A DNA stretch of 64,000 nucleotides from Pseudoalteromonas sp. T1lg23B. Lineage in GTDB: Bacteria; Pseudomonadota; Gammaproteobacteria; Enterobacterales; Alteromonadaceae. Under the pieces are notes generated by a model. That model was not told the DNA's origin. It saw nothing but the letters and a program-made list of their open reading frames with translations, and did not search any database. The translations under genes and the position numbers were made by a program. This document shows, in pieces, positions 1 to 8,847 of this stretch. The DNA lies in NCBI RefSeq assembly GCF_002964665.1, contig NZ_PQBZ01000013.1:310001-374000 (forward strand), given 5' to 3'. Within the stretch, counting starts at the first letter, position 1; each line of letters starts with the position of its first letter.

Positions 1-70
1 TCAGCACAGGTGCTGACGATTTTCAGACGTCATTTAGGTGATTTAGTCAAATAAAAACAAACTGAAGATG

Positions 71-96
71 GCAGACCGTTGATATTAACGGTCTGC
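71..96 (-). terminator. Stem-loop after the TcpQ-like gene
   Basis: A perfect 10-bp inverted repeat (GCAGACCGTT / AACGGTCTGC) with a 6-base loop lies directly downstream of the leftward gene that ends at 97. On the minus strand the run of T after it is weak, so it may be a terminator or an RNA-stabilising hairpin. A second small palindrome (TCAGCAC / GTGCTGA) sits at 1-16. Confidence 0.55.
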
Positions 97-777
97 TTAA
101 TTAGCGAGTTTACGACAGTTATCCCTTACAAATCGGGTTGGTTTCTCAGTGATAACGGCTGCTCGTTGGCGATAACAGAAAAAGGTATAGATCTCATACT
201 CAAAATCATCATTGATCGCTCTGCCGACTTGATAAAGAGCTGACAAAAAATTACTGTCAACGCGGAAATTCTGTTTCACCACATAATCTTTGTCTAAATA
301 CCAGAATAGCTCTACATCCTCTCTGCGAGCATATTCAGATAATACTCCACGCAAAGTATCGCCAGATTCGAAACGTCTAGGTTCATACTCACCGGTCCAA
401 CGTTGGCTGGAAGGTTTGACGACTCGCTCACGGTCCTTCAGTGCTTCATCTAGTCTAAAGCTTGGTGTGCCTAACTCAATGACAAATTTGGCGCGTTCGG
501 TATCACGACTAGAAGTTCTGTTACGAAAGCTTTCGTAAAACTGAGAGAAGCCTCTAGCAGCAACGTTTGAACTGGTACCGACATTCATTTTTGGTAAAGC
601 GCCAAATAGAAAATAGTAGGCAGCAAAAACCAAAATGAAAGCGAGTGACAAGTGTTTAATCCAAAACCACATGGCGGCAACGGGTTTGGCCTTTTTGTTT
701 CTTTTCACTTGCGGCTCAGTGTTTACCTTAGGTTTTGGTGTCGGTCTTTGTATTTTTTTACTTTTTCTTATAACCAT
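97..777 (-). CDS. TcpQ-domain-like inner-membrane-anchored protein
   Basis: This 226-residue protein has a lysine/arginine/proline-rich cytoplasmic N-terminus (about residues 1-35), one hydrophobic segment (about 37-60) and a periplasmic C-terminal part. Residues about 138-210 (SGDTLRGVLSEYARREDVEL, then FWYLDKDYVV) resemble the TcpQ/PilL-type domain seen in pilus and secretin accessory proteins, with its early Gly-x-x-L, Trp and Val-x-x-Phe pattern. No pilus genes are visible in the window, so its role is not shown. It lies 8 bases downstream of the lipid A acyltransferase gene on the same strand and is probably co-transcribed with it. The family call is from pattern memory. The single-pass topology is clear. 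Confidence 0.55.
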   Translation of the reverse strand: MVIRKSKKIQRPTPKPKVNTEPQVKRNKKAKPVAAMWFWIKHLSLAFILVFAAYYFLFGALPKMNVGTSSNVAARGFSQFYESFRNRTSSRDTERAKFVIELGTPSFRLDEALKDRERVVKPSSQRWTGEYEPRRFESGDTLRGVLSEYARREDVELFWYLDKDYVVKQNFRVDSNFLSALYQVGRAINDDFEYEIYTFFCYRQRAAVITEKPTRFVRDNCRKLAN

Positions 778-785
778 AAATAAAG

Positions 786-1712
786 TTAACCATAGTAAGA
801 TGGTGCGTTTTCATCGGGTCTTGTTTTGAATCGACGGTGTAACCACATATATTGCTCGGGGGCCAACATGATTGCTTCCTCCATTCGCTGATTGACTCTT
901 GTCACATCTTGCTTGGCATCTTCACTTGGGAAGTTCGCCAATGCCGGGTAAATTTTTAGGTGGTACTTACCGTTAGCATCTCTTGTGCCACTTAAGCTCA
1001 GTGTTTCACAATTCTTACTCGATGAAAATATTAAAGTGCCTGTTGTTGAAGCGGCGTCTGGGACCGCAAAAAAAGCGGTAAATTCGCAGCGATTGCGGCC
1101 ATAATCTTGATCGGGTAAGTAGTAACACATTTTTTTATCTTTCAATGCTTGTAGTAATCCTTTCACATCTCGTTTAGTAATGAGACTTTCATTGGAACGT
1201 AGCCGTCCTTTGGTCATAAAATATTCCATAAGCGGATTGTTATGTGGCCGGTAAAAACCAATGCCTTGCTGAACTGTACCAAGGATACGACCGAGCATTT
1301 CTAAGTGTAGCATATGCGGCACTAGCAATAAGACGCCTTTGCCTTGCTTTTGTGTCTGCTCTACGTGCTCAATACCTTCGATGGAACCAATTACTTGGTT
1401 GATACGCCACTGCGGCCACCACCACGCCATACCCGTTTCTAACGTAGCAATCCCAGTGTTTTCCATGTTCTTTAACACCATGTCACGCTGTTGTTGTTCA
1501 TCTAACTGTGGAAAGCACAGCTTGACATTGACCTCAGCAATTTTGCGGCGTTTTTTCACAAAGCGGTGTACAAGACGACCGAGTAACTTACCCAAGAAAA
1601 ACTGGATACGCTGTGGTAGCCAAGATACAAGGTACAAAAACAAAACGCCAAGCCAGGTTAACCAATAACGAGGTGAAAGGAACGACCATTTGAAAGTAGG
1701 GTTTGTGACCAC
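786..1712 (-). CDS. lpxM: Lipid A late acyltransferase (LpxL/LpxM family)
   Basis: This 308-residue enzyme of the LPLAT family transfers a secondary acyl chain (lauroyl or myristoyl) from acyl-ACP to lipid A at the inner membrane. An N-terminal hydrophobic anchor (about residues 15-35) is followed by the catalytic His-x4-Glu motif (VPHMLHLEML), the FYRPHNNPL block and the PDQDYG block typical of LpxL/LpxM. Length matches the family (about 305-325). Family membership is firm. The choice of LpxM over LpxL or LpxP is an inference, because the acyl specificity cannot be read from sequence. It lies between tolC and the TcpQ-like gene, all leftward. Confidence 0.85.
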   Translation of the reverse strand: MVTNPTFKWSFLSPRYWLTWLGVLFLYLVSWLPQRIQFFLGKLLGRLVHRFVKKRRKIAEVNVKLCFPQLDEQQQRDMVLKNMENTGIATLETGMAWWWPQWRINQVIGSIEGIEHVEQTQKQGKGVLLLVPHMLHLEMLGRILGTVQQGIGFYRPHNNPLMEYFMTKGRLRSNESLITKRDVKGLLQALKDKKMCYYLPDQDYGRNRCEFTAFFAVPDAASTTGTLIFSSSKNCETLSLSGTRDANGKYHLKIYPALANFPSEDAKQDVTRVNQRMEEAIMLAPEQYMWLHRRFKTRPDENAPSYYG

Positions 1713-1766
1713 AAAATTAATCTCTTACTACACAATGGCGATAGTTTATCGACAAGTGTTGTAAAA

Positions 1767-1796
1767 TACAAAAGCCGACTGTCGTCGGCTTTTGTA
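1767..1796 (-). terminator. Intrinsic terminator after tolC
   Basis: A 13-bp perfect inverted repeat (core AAAAGCCGAC / GTCGGCTTTT) with a 4-base loop lies 24 bases beyond the tolC stop codon. On the minus strand it ends in a T-rich tract, as expected for Rho-independent termination. Confidence 0.75.
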
Positions 1797-1819
1797 TGCA
1801 AAGGGTTTGAAAGTTGGCG

Positions 1820-3166
1820 TTAGCCTTGTATCAAACCTTTGTTGATAGCTTCTAAATCACTACGTGAAAGTGTGCCAGCAGCTTGCTTTAGGCGCAGTGA
1901 AGACAGCACGTATTGATAACGCAGGTTGGCTAAGTTCTTTTTCGCGTTGTATAAACTTTGTGTGCTTACTAATACGTCGACAATGGTACGAGTGCCCACT
2001 TCAAAGCCTGCTTCGGTTGCTTGTAACGCACTTTGTGCTGAGACGACCGATTGCTCTAGAGCGCGGTATGTCGCAACATTAGAAACAACTTGATTATATG
2101 AAGTAATAACAGAACGCGTCACTTCTCTCATGCTTGCTTCCAAATCTTGGCTCGCACCAACATAAAGTGCACGTGCTTGCTCGGTTGCGGCAAGAGTGGT
2201 GCCACCAGAGTAAATTGGCACATTGAAGGTCACGCCAACCGTTGTTTGATCTTCCCTTGGCTGGTGTACCATACCGTTTGAATCGGTTAGAGAGTCACCA
2301 TAACTGGCGCTTAGGTTCAATGTTGGGTAGTGACCTGCTCGCGCAAGTTCTATTTGATCCTGAGCAATATCTAAACTGGCTTTGGCGATAGCCAGTGATA
2401 GGTTCTTGTCTTTCGCCACGCCAATGAAGTCATTGACTTGCTTGTTTGGTGATACTGTTGAGAAGGTCTCTGTATTGAGCGGGTCAAGCTTACTATGATA
2501 CTTACCTGTGATGGTGCGCAGTGCTTCACGCGCTGTTTCCACGTCATTCTCTGCGCCAATTTCATTGGCCACTGCACGGTCATACTGAGCTTGTGCTTCG
2601 TGCACGTCAGTAATAGCAGTCAAACCCACTTCATAGCGTTGTTTAGTTTGCTCTAGTTGACGCTCAATCGCGCGCTTTTCCGCTTGTACAAACTCAAGGC
2701 TATCTAACGCGCCTAAAACATCAAAGTAACCCTGAGCGATGCGCACTACCAGTTCTTGTTGTGCTTGCTCGTATAGAGTGGTTGCTTGTAATGCTTGTTT
2801 CTCTGCAATGCCTAGGTTTTTCCATGATGACATGTCAAAAATAGTTTGGCGCAGTGACAAAGTACGGCTAAACGTATCGCGAAAACCGCTGCCTATGGTG
2901 TAGCCTGTTGAATCGTTTTGAGTACCAGGGAATGCATCAGCGTCAACTTGGCTATAGCCAGCTTCAAAACCGATTTGAGGAAGTAACACTCCTAACGCTC
3001 TGTCTTGTGCAAACTTTTGTGCATCAGCTTGTGCTTTCGCTTTTAGCACAGTTGGATCGTTTGAAGTTGCTATGTCGTATACTTGTAGTAAATCTTCGGC
3101 TTGCGATAGATTAGAAGTTAGCGCACAGGATAAGCCAACTAACAGAGATATAATGCTTTTTTTCAT
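1820..3166 (-). CDS. tolC: Outer-membrane efflux channel TolC
   Basis: This is the outer-membrane/periplasmic exit duct for tripartite efflux pumps and type I secretion. I chose the ATG at 3166 because it opens a typical signal peptide (MKKSIISLLVGLSCALTSNL, then SQAED) and gives 448 residues, the usual size. The open frame extends upstream to 3331, but that stretch has no TolC character. Two OEP repeats are visible with long heptad-rich helices, and TolC-like phrases such as RQTIFDMSSW and NVPIYSGG mark equivalent strand/helix junctions in each half. It is divergent from nudF, the same order as in Escherichia coli. As the general exit duct it could also serve exporters such as the RND protein encoded at 26 kb, but nothing here shows that pairing. 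Confidence 0.93.
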   Translation of the reverse strand: MKKSIISLLVGLSCALTSNLSQAEDLLQVYDIATSNDPTVLKAKAQADAQKFAQDRALGVLLPQIGFEAGYSQVDADAFPGTQNDSTGYTIGSGFRDTFSRTLSLRQTIFDMSSWKNLGIAEKQALQATTLYEQAQQELVVRIAQGYFDVLGALDSLEFVQAEKRAIERQLEQTKQRYEVGLTAITDVHEAQAQYDRAVANEIGAENDVETAREALRTITGKYHSKLDPLNTETFSTVSPNKQVNDFIGVAKDKNLSLAIAKASLDIAQDQIELARAGHYPTLNLSASYGDSLTDSNGMVHQPREDQTTVGVTFNVPIYSGGTTLAATEQARALYVGASQDLEASMREVTRSVITSYNQVVSNVATYRALEQSVVSAQSALQATEAGFEVGTRTIVDVLVSTQSLYNAKKNLANLRYQYVLSSLRLKQAAGTLSRSDLEAINKGLIQG

Positions 3167-3384
3167 CGTTCGTTCAGTCCTTAGACAACTTTTGTATTGA
3201 ATGCATGTTACCTTGTTTTTCTTCAGAACGAAAAAGTTAAAACGTAAAACAGCATCAACAAATGTAACAGAATATAATACTTCCCTTTTTGAGAAGTAAA
3301 AGACGCTCAAAGGGTAATAAGAGTACATCATGGGGCTAGTTGCTTTTAATTTAAACCCCTACTGTAAAAAATTAGGATCTACTT

Positions 3385-4002
3385 ATGTCTGCAATTTCGA
3401 GTTTTGATAACAAAGATGTATTACTAGAAGATGTACAAACGGTTTTTAATGGTTTTTTTAAGATCCAAACATACCACTTTCGTCACGCACTGTTCGCAGG
3501 GGGGATGTCTCAGACCATCACTAGGGAAATACTCGAACGAGGACACGCTGTGGCGGTATTGCCCTATGATCCAGAAACAGATTCACTGTTATTGATTGAG
3601 CAAATCAGAATCGGGGCGATGGCAAGTAAAGAATCGCCATGGTTGTTGGAATGTATCGCTGGGATGGCAGAGGGAAGCGAAGACTTTGAACAAGTGGCAC
3701 GCAAAGAAGCACATGAAGAAGCTGGGCTAGAGCTTGATGAGTTGTATTTCATGACATCGTATCTTTCGAGCCCCGGAGGTACAACGGAGCGCTTGTACCT
3801 CTACCTTGCTAAAACAGACTTATCAGGCGCGGGCGGTGTTTTTGGTCTTGATACCGAAGGTGAAGACATCAAGAGTCATGTGCTACCATACAAAGATGCC
3901 ATGGCACGATTAAACAGTGGCGAGATTGATAATGCGGCAACCGTGATTAGTTTACAGTGGTTGGCATTACATAAAGAACAAGTGTTAGCCCAGTGGGCGT
4001 AA
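3385..4002 (+). CDS. nudF: ADP-ribose pyrophosphatase
   Basis: This 205-residue Nudix hydrolase converts ADP-ribose to AMP and ribose 5-phosphate. The Nudix box (G-x5-E-x7-REUXEEXGU) is seen as GMAEGSEDFEQVARKEAHEE followed by AGLEL, with the metal-binding glutamates intact. The HAVAVLPYDPETDSLLLIEQ strand and the SSPGGTTERLYLYLA segment are characteristic of the NudF/YqiE subfamily. It begins a rightward run in which yqiB follows after 20 bases and the later genes overlap. The order nudF-yqiB-cpdA-yqiA-parE is the classic enterobacterial one, which supports the assignment. Confidence 0.93.
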   Translation: MSAISSFDNKDVLLEDVQTVFNGFFKIQTYHFRHALFAGGMSQTITREILERGHAVAVLPYDPETDSLLLIEQIRIGAMASKESPWLLECIAGMAEGSEDFEQVARKEAHEEAGLELDELYFMTSYLSSPGGTTERLYLYLAKTDLSGAGGVFGLDTEGEDIKSHVLPYKDAMARLNSGEIDNAATVISLQWLALHKEQVLAQWA

Positions 4003-4022
4003 TTTAGAAGTGGGGTATATCG

Positions 4023-4478
4023 TTGAGCGACATAGTTGTAGAACGCGCATATGTGCAGTCATTGCCAAAATACATTACGCTGTGTGAACGTAACTATTTG
4101 CGTGCGCTTAAGGTGTTACCTCAGGAAGAGCATGGGGCGCAAAGGGCGATAGAGCTGGCCAATGTACATTATGTCATTGAGGTTCAGGGGTGTGCCAGAT
4201 ACACGACGGATATCACCATTAAGCAAACTTCCGTCAGTAGTGAGTTTTTTCCAAACTTACATCTTTCCGTACGTCTCTATCATGATGCTAAAGTTGCGGA
4301 AGTGATCCATCAGGATTATCACCAGCGCATTAAACCTTCATATCGTTACCCTAACCCAAACATGCACCAAAAAGATGAAAAATATCAAATCAATGCCTTT
4401 TTGGCCGACTGGTTAATGGCGTGTTTGGAAAGCGGTAAGACGCCACTGAACTGGGATGTGAATAATGGCTTGGTTTGA
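4023..4478 (+). CDS. yqiB: DUF1249 protein YqiB
   Basis: This 151-residue protein of the DUF1249 family has no established function. The start is a TTG preceded by a GGGGT ribosome-binding sequence at about 4012; no ATG exists nearby in frame. The RYPNPNMHQKDEKYQINAFL motif near the C-terminus is the family hallmark. Its last 14 bases overlap the start of cpdA, indicating translational coupling, and its position between nudF and cpdA matches E. coli. Confidence 0.88.
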   Translation: MSDIVVERAYVQSLPKYITLCERNYLRALKVLPQEEHGAQRAIELANVHYVIEVQGCARYTTDITIKQTSVSSEFFPNLHLSVRLYHDAKVAEVIHQDYHQRIKPSYRYPNPNMHQKDEKYQINAFLADWLMACLESGKTPLNWDVNNGLV

Positions 4479-5238
4479 TGAGGTCCATCACTTTAAAAAA
4501 CGTAAAATAAAGCTTGCCCACATTACCGATAGTCATCTTTTTGCCGACCCACTTGGTCAGTATTTTAATGTCAATACGGCGCAATACTTGCAGCAAGTGT
4601 TGGAACAACTTAACCAGTATGAAATTGACGGCGTGATATTTGGGGGAGATTTGACCCAAGATCACAGTCTCGCTTCATACGAGTTATTCAGCTCACTGCT
4701 CACACGTTCAGGCTTGTCTTGTCCAGTTTTTTGGGTGCCGGGCAATCATGATGAAATACCGTTGCTTGAGGGGATGAGTCAGGGGCTGATAAGCACTGCA
4801 AAATACTTGCGCACTAACGAACTAGATATTTTACTGTTAGACTCCAAAGGTGAAACGCCTGCTGGCTGGTGTGGCTCACAGCATCTCCAAGATATCGCGG
4901 CAGTGCTCAAAAGATCAGATAATAAAGCGATTGCTTTTTGCCATCATCACCCTTTAGCCATTAATGGTTATTTGGATAAACATATTCTGGAAAATGGGCC
5001 GCAGTTACTCAATACATTGGTCAATGCAGGTGATGTATTAGCGCTGTTTCATGGTCATGTGCATAACGAGTATCACGCTCAGTTTAGAGGGCTTGATGTG
5101 TATGCGACTCCAGCAACATCAATTCAGTTTGCTAAGCATGTTAGCGACTGGCAACAACAGGATTGTGGTCCTGCCTGGCGGTTAATTAGCATTGATGGAC
5201 AAAGCTATTATACCGAGGTCATATGGCTAAGCGAGTGA
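4465..5238 (+). CDS. cpdA: 3',5'-cyclic AMP phosphodiesterase CpdA
   Basis: This 257-residue class III cyclic nucleotide phosphodiesterase hydrolyses cAMP to AMP and so tunes cAMP-CRP signalling. The metallophosphoesterase metal ligands are all visible: D-x-H (ITDSHLF), GGDLTQD, GNHDE, the HHHP block and GHVHNE. Length fits CpdA. It overlaps yqiB by 14 bases and yqiA by 16, so the three are translated together. Confidence 0.93.
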   Translation: MAWFDEVHHFKKRKIKLAHITDSHLFADPLGQYFNVNTAQYLQQVLEQLNQYEIDGVIFGGDLTQDHSLASYELFSSLLTRSGLSCPVFWVPGNHDEIPLLEGMSQGLISTAKYLRTNELDILLLDSKGETPAGWCGSQHLQDIAAVLKRSDNKAIAFCHHHPLAINGYLDKHILENGPQLLNTLVNAGDVLALFHGHVHNEYHAQFRGLDVYATPATSIQFAKHVSDWQQQDCGPAWRLISIDGQSYYTEVIWLSE

Positions 5239-5789
5239 TTTACATTCATGGCTTTAATAGTTCAGAACTGTCAGCCAAAGCCCAGCAATTTGGTCTATGG
5301 CTAAAAGAACAGGCGTTTCAATGCCACTATATTGCACCACGACTTCACTATGATCCTCGAGTTGCAATGGTGCAGCTTGAATCTTTACTGGATAGTAATA
5401 CGGTATTGATGGGCAGCTCCCTCGGAGGGTTTTATGCCACTTATTTATCACAGCAGCACAATATTCCAGCGGTTGTGATCAATCCAGCAGTGAGACCTTT
5501 TGAATTATTGGCGGATTATTTGGGCCCACAGTATAATCCCTATCAACAGATACATTATCAACTGGGTCAAGAACATGTGTATGCTCTGCGGCGGATGTAT
5601 CTACAGCAACTCACAGTCCCATCATTGTTGATGCTTTTGCAGCAAATGGGGGATGAAGTTCTGCCGTACCAAGATGCGCTGCAATACTACAAATCGTGCC
5701 CGCAAAGGATAGAGTTTGCTGGTGATCATAGTTTTATGGGCTTTCAACGTTACTTTGACACTGTTGTCAATTTTCTTAAAATCACGTAA
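5223..5789 (+). CDS. yqiA: Alpha/beta-fold esterase YqiA
   Basis: This 188-residue member of the UPF0227/YqiA esterase family acts on short acyl esters in vitro in E. coli; its physiological substrate is unknown. The opening strand YIHGFNSS, the nucleophile elbow GSSLGGFYA, a C-terminal acid in the MGDEVLPY segment and a late histidine (GDHSFMGF) give a complete Ser-Asp-His triad. It overlaps cpdA and precedes parE by 32 bases. Confidence 0.9.
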   Translation: MAKRVIYIHGFNSSELSAKAQQFGLWLKEQAFQCHYIAPRLHYDPRVAMVQLESLLDSNTVLMGSSLGGFYATYLSQQHNIPAVVINPAVRPFELLADYLGPQYNPYQQIHYQLGQEHVYALRRMYLQQLTVPSLLMLLQQMGDEVLPYQDALQYYKSCPQRIEFAGDHSFMGFQRYFDTVVNFLKIT

Positions 5790-5821
5790 AACAGAACGAA
5801 TTAAATAAAAAGAATTTACCT

Positions 5822-7717
5822 ATGAGCGAGCAAAATTATAACGCCGAAGCGATTGAGGTTTTAAATGGTCTAGAACCTGTAAAACGTCGTCCTGGCATGT
5901 ATACGGATACCACGCGCCCTAACCATCTTGGACAAGAGGTGATCGATAACAGTGTGGACGAAGCGCTCGCAGGGCACGCTACCAAAATAGATGTTATTTT
6001 ACATGAAGATAACTCGCTTGAAGTCATTGATGACGGTCGCGGTATGCCTGTGGACATTCATCCAGAAGAAGGCTTGCCGGGCGTAGAGCTTATCCTTACT
6101 AAACTTCATGCGGGTGGTAAGTTTTCAAATAAGAACTATCAGTTCTCAGGTGGTTTGCACGGGGTAGGGATCTCGGTTGTAAATGCTTTATCGCGCCGAG
6201 TGGAGATCACCGTTAAACGTGATGGGCAAGTCTATGAAATGGCCTTTGAGCATGGTGATAAAGTACAAGATCTCTCAATCACAGGCACGGTAGGCAAGCG
6301 TAACACCGGCACATCAGTGCACTTTTGGCCAGATGCTAGCTATTTCGACTCCGCAAACTTCTCTTTGGCCAAGCTCAATCATGTACTTAAAGCCAAGGCG
6401 GTACTGTGTCCAGGCCTTAGAATTCGTTTTGTTAATAAACAAACCAAGGAAACCCAAGAGTGGCACTATGAAGCGGGTCTTGAGGATTATCTAAAAGACA
6501 GTTCACAGGGCTATGAAGTTTTACCCAAAAGCCCATTTACGGGCAGTTTTAGTGGCTCCACCGAGGGCGTTGATTGGGCATTGCATTGGTTGCCTGAAGG
6601 CGGAGAGTCAATAACCGAAAGTTACGTGAACTTAATACCGACTGCGCAAGGTGGTACCCATGTTAACGGTTTAAGACAGGGACTACTCGAAGCGATGCGA
6701 GAGTTTTGTGAGTTTCGCAACCTGTTACCACGCGGCGTCAAACTAACGCCTGATGATATCTGGGATAGATGTAGTTATGTATTGTCGGTAAAAATGCAGG
6801 ATCCGCAGTTTGCGGGGCAAACAAAAGAAAAGCTGTCTTCGCGTTCGTGTGCCACGTTTGTATCGGGTATCGTCAAAGATGCTTTTAGTCTTTGGTTGAA
6901 TGAACATACCGACACGGCGGAATTACTCGCGGAATTATGCATCAACAATGCCCAAAAACGGATGCGAGCGGCAAAAAAAGTGGTTCGCAAGAAAATCACT
7001 TCAGGTCCAGCATTGCCAGGTAAACTAACGGATTGCTCTGGCAGTGAAACTGAGCGCTCGGAATTATTTCTTGTGGAAGGGGATTCTGCTGGTGGCTCGG
7101 CAAAACAAGCACGAGACCGTGAATTTCAAGCCATCATGCCGCTTAGAGGTAAGATTTTAAATACTTGGGAGGTCGACTCAGGTCAAATTCTCGCCTCACA
7201 AGAAGTCCATGATATTTCGGTGGCATTGGGGATTGATCCTGACTCTGAAGATTTGTCAGGGCTACGCTATGGCAAGATTTGTATTCTTGCGGATGCGGAC
7301 TCCGATGGATTGCATATTGCGACCTTGTTGTGTGCGCTATTCGTTCGTCATTTCCCAACGTTAGTTAAACAAGGGCATGTATTTGTGGCCATGCCACCAT
7401 TATTTAGAATCGACGTGGGTAAAGAAGTGTATTACGCCCTTGATGAAGATGAGAAAAAAGGTGTGCTAGACCGCATAGAAGCTGAAAACAAACGCGGTAA
7501 GGTAAATGTGCAGCGCTTTAAAGGTCTAGGTGAGATGAACCCTTTACAGCTTCGTGAAACAACCATGGATCCAAATACGCGACGCTTAGTGCAACTAACA
7601 CTGGATGAACCGGAGCAGACCATGGAAATGATGGATATGCTATTGGCCAAAAAACGTTCGGGCGATCGAAAAGAGTGGCTTGAAAACCATGGTGATAAAG
7701 CACAAGTTGAGGTGTAA
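5822..7717 (+). CDS. parE: DNA topoisomerase IV subunit B
   Basis: This 631-residue ATPase subunit of topoisomerase IV partners ParC to decatenate daughter chromosomes. The GHKL ATP-binding signature runs from EVLNGLEPVKRRPGMYTD through EVIDNSVDEALAGHA, DDGRGMPVD and SGGLHGVGISVVNALS. The TOPRIM domain is marked by ELFLVEGDSAGGSA and LADADSDGLHI, and RFKGLGEMNP is the C-terminal ParE/GyrB motif. The short length without the GyrB insertion marks it as ParE. The TAA stop is followed directly by the ATG of the next gene. Confidence 0.97.
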   Translation: MSEQNYNAEAIEVLNGLEPVKRRPGMYTDTTRPNHLGQEVIDNSVDEALAGHATKIDVILHEDNSLEVIDDGRGMPVDIHPEEGLPGVELILTKLHAGGKFSNKNYQFSGGLHGVGISVVNALSRRVEITVKRDGQVYEMAFEHGDKVQDLSITGTVGKRNTGTSVHFWPDASYFDSANFSLAKLNHVLKAKAVLCPGLRIRFVNKQTKETQEWHYEAGLEDYLKDSSQGYEVLPKSPFTGSFSGSTEGVDWALHWLPEGGESITESYVNLIPTAQGGTHVNGLRQGLLEAMREFCEFRNLLPRGVKLTPDDIWDRCSYVLSVKMQDPQFAGQTKEKLSSRSCATFVSGIVKDAFSLWLNEHTDTAELLAELCINNAQKRMRAAKKVVRKKITSGPALPGKLTDCSGSETERSELFLVEGDSAGGSAKQARDREFQAIMPLRGKILNTWEVDSGQILASQEVHDISVALGIDPDSEDLSGLRYGKICILADADSDGLHIATLLCALFVRHFPTLVKQGHVFVAMPPLFRIDVGKEVYYALDEDEKKGVLDRIEAENKRGKVNVQRFKGLGEMNPLQLRETTMDPNTRRLVQLTLDEPEQTMEMMDMLLAKKRSGDRKEWLENHGDKAQVEV

Positions 7718-8839
7718 ATGATGAACCGCTGCACCGTACTAGCATTGAGCGTGCTCATCAATTTGTTGATATGGATGAGCTGTGCTTCAGCAAATGATGA
7801 GTTATTAGAACGGTTAACACTGCCAGCAGGTTATGAGATCAGCTACTTTGCGAAAAATGTTGAAAATGCTAGGCAGCTTGCCGTTTCGTCAACGGGGGTT
7901 GTGTATGTTGGCTCAAGAAAAGCGGGCAAAGTCTATGCCCTGATTGACCATAATCAAGATGGTGTCGCGGATCGCCAGATAGTGTTGGCTCAAGGGCTCA
8001 ATATGCCATCCGGTTTGGCGCTCAATCAAGGCGATTTATATGTCGCTGAGGTTCATCGTATTATTCGTTTCAAAAGCATTGATAAGCAACTTAAAAAACC
8101 AAGCTTCGAAGTTGTTTTTGATAAGTTACCAACGGACCGTCATCATGGCTGGAAGTTTATTCGCTTTGCTGATAACGGTGAGCTGTTAGTGCCGGTGGGT
8201 GTGCCCTGCAATGTGTGCGCTGAAGACGAACAGTATGGCCGTATTTTTTCACTGAACTTAGAGAGTAAAAAGCTGACCACCGTAGCGCAAGGGGTGCGTA
8301 ACTCCGTTGGATTCGATATTAATCCACAAAGCGGTGCGCTTTGGTTTTCTGACAATGGCCGAGATATGATGGGAGATGACATTCCGCCTGATGAAATAAA
8401 CCGTGTGAGTGTGGATGGCGAGCATTTCGGTTTTCCATACGTACACGGTGGCAGTGTGTTAGACCCAGAGTTTGGCAAAGGTAAAACACTTACCGATATG
8501 CAAAAATACACAATGCCAAAACTTGCTCTACAGGCCCATGTCGCGCCACTGGGCATTCATTTTTATCGTGGTAAGCAGTTTGCAAAAGCGATGCATAACA
8601 AACTGTTTGTGGCGGAGCATGGCTCTTGGAATCGCAGTAAAAAAGTAGGTTATCGTGTGATGATGGCCACCATTAAAGAAGGCGAAATTACTGCCTATGA
8701 GCCCTTTATTAGCGGCTTTTTAGATAAAGAACAAACCTTGGGTCGTCCGGTTGCATTTGCCGAGCTTGCTGATGGCAGCTTATTGGTGTCGGACGATTTT
8801 GCTAATGCGATATATCGCGTTCGCTATAACAATAAATAG
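7718..8839 (+). CDS. Secreted PQQ-type glucose/sorbosone dehydrogenase-like beta-propeller
   Basis: This 373-residue protein has an N-terminal signal sequence (about residues 1-25: [18 protein letters not shown]) and a six-bladed propeller of the soluble glucose/sorbosone dehydrogenase family. Visible motifs are [45 protein letters not shown], an [20 protein letters not shown] block and [21 protein letters not shown] Cys-x2-Cys pair (PCNVCAED) lies mid-chain. It probably acts in the periplasm as a PQQ-dependent aldose/aldehyde dehydrogenase. No PQQ biosynthesis genes are in the window, so the cofactor is inferred. It is packed between parE (0 bases) and parC (8 bases), apparently as a passenger in that operon. 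Confidence 0.8.
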   Translation: MMNRCTVLALSVLINLLIWMSCASANDELLERLTLPAGYEISYFAKNVENARQLAVSSTGVVYVGSRKAGKVYALIDHNQDGVADRQIVLAQGLNMPSGLALNQGDLYVAEVHRIIRFKSIDKQLKKPSFEVVFDKLPTDRHHGWKFIRFADNGELLVPVGVPCNVCAEDEQYGRIFSLNLESKKLTTVAQGVRNSVGFDINPQSGALWFSDNGRDMMGDDIPPDEINRVSVDGEHFGFPYVHGGSVLDPEFGKGKTLTDMQKYTMPKLALQAHVAPLGIHFYRGKQFAKAMHNKLFVAEHGSWNRSKKVGYRVMMATIKEGEITAYEPFISGFLDKEQTLGRPVAFAELADGSLLVSDDFANAIYRVRYNNK

Positions 8840-8847
8840 GGTGTTAC

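Noticed and set aside
3167..3331. Longer TolC start at 3331
   Set aside because: The extra 55 residues lack signal-peptide or TolC character, whereas the ATG at 3166 begins a normal signal peptide.
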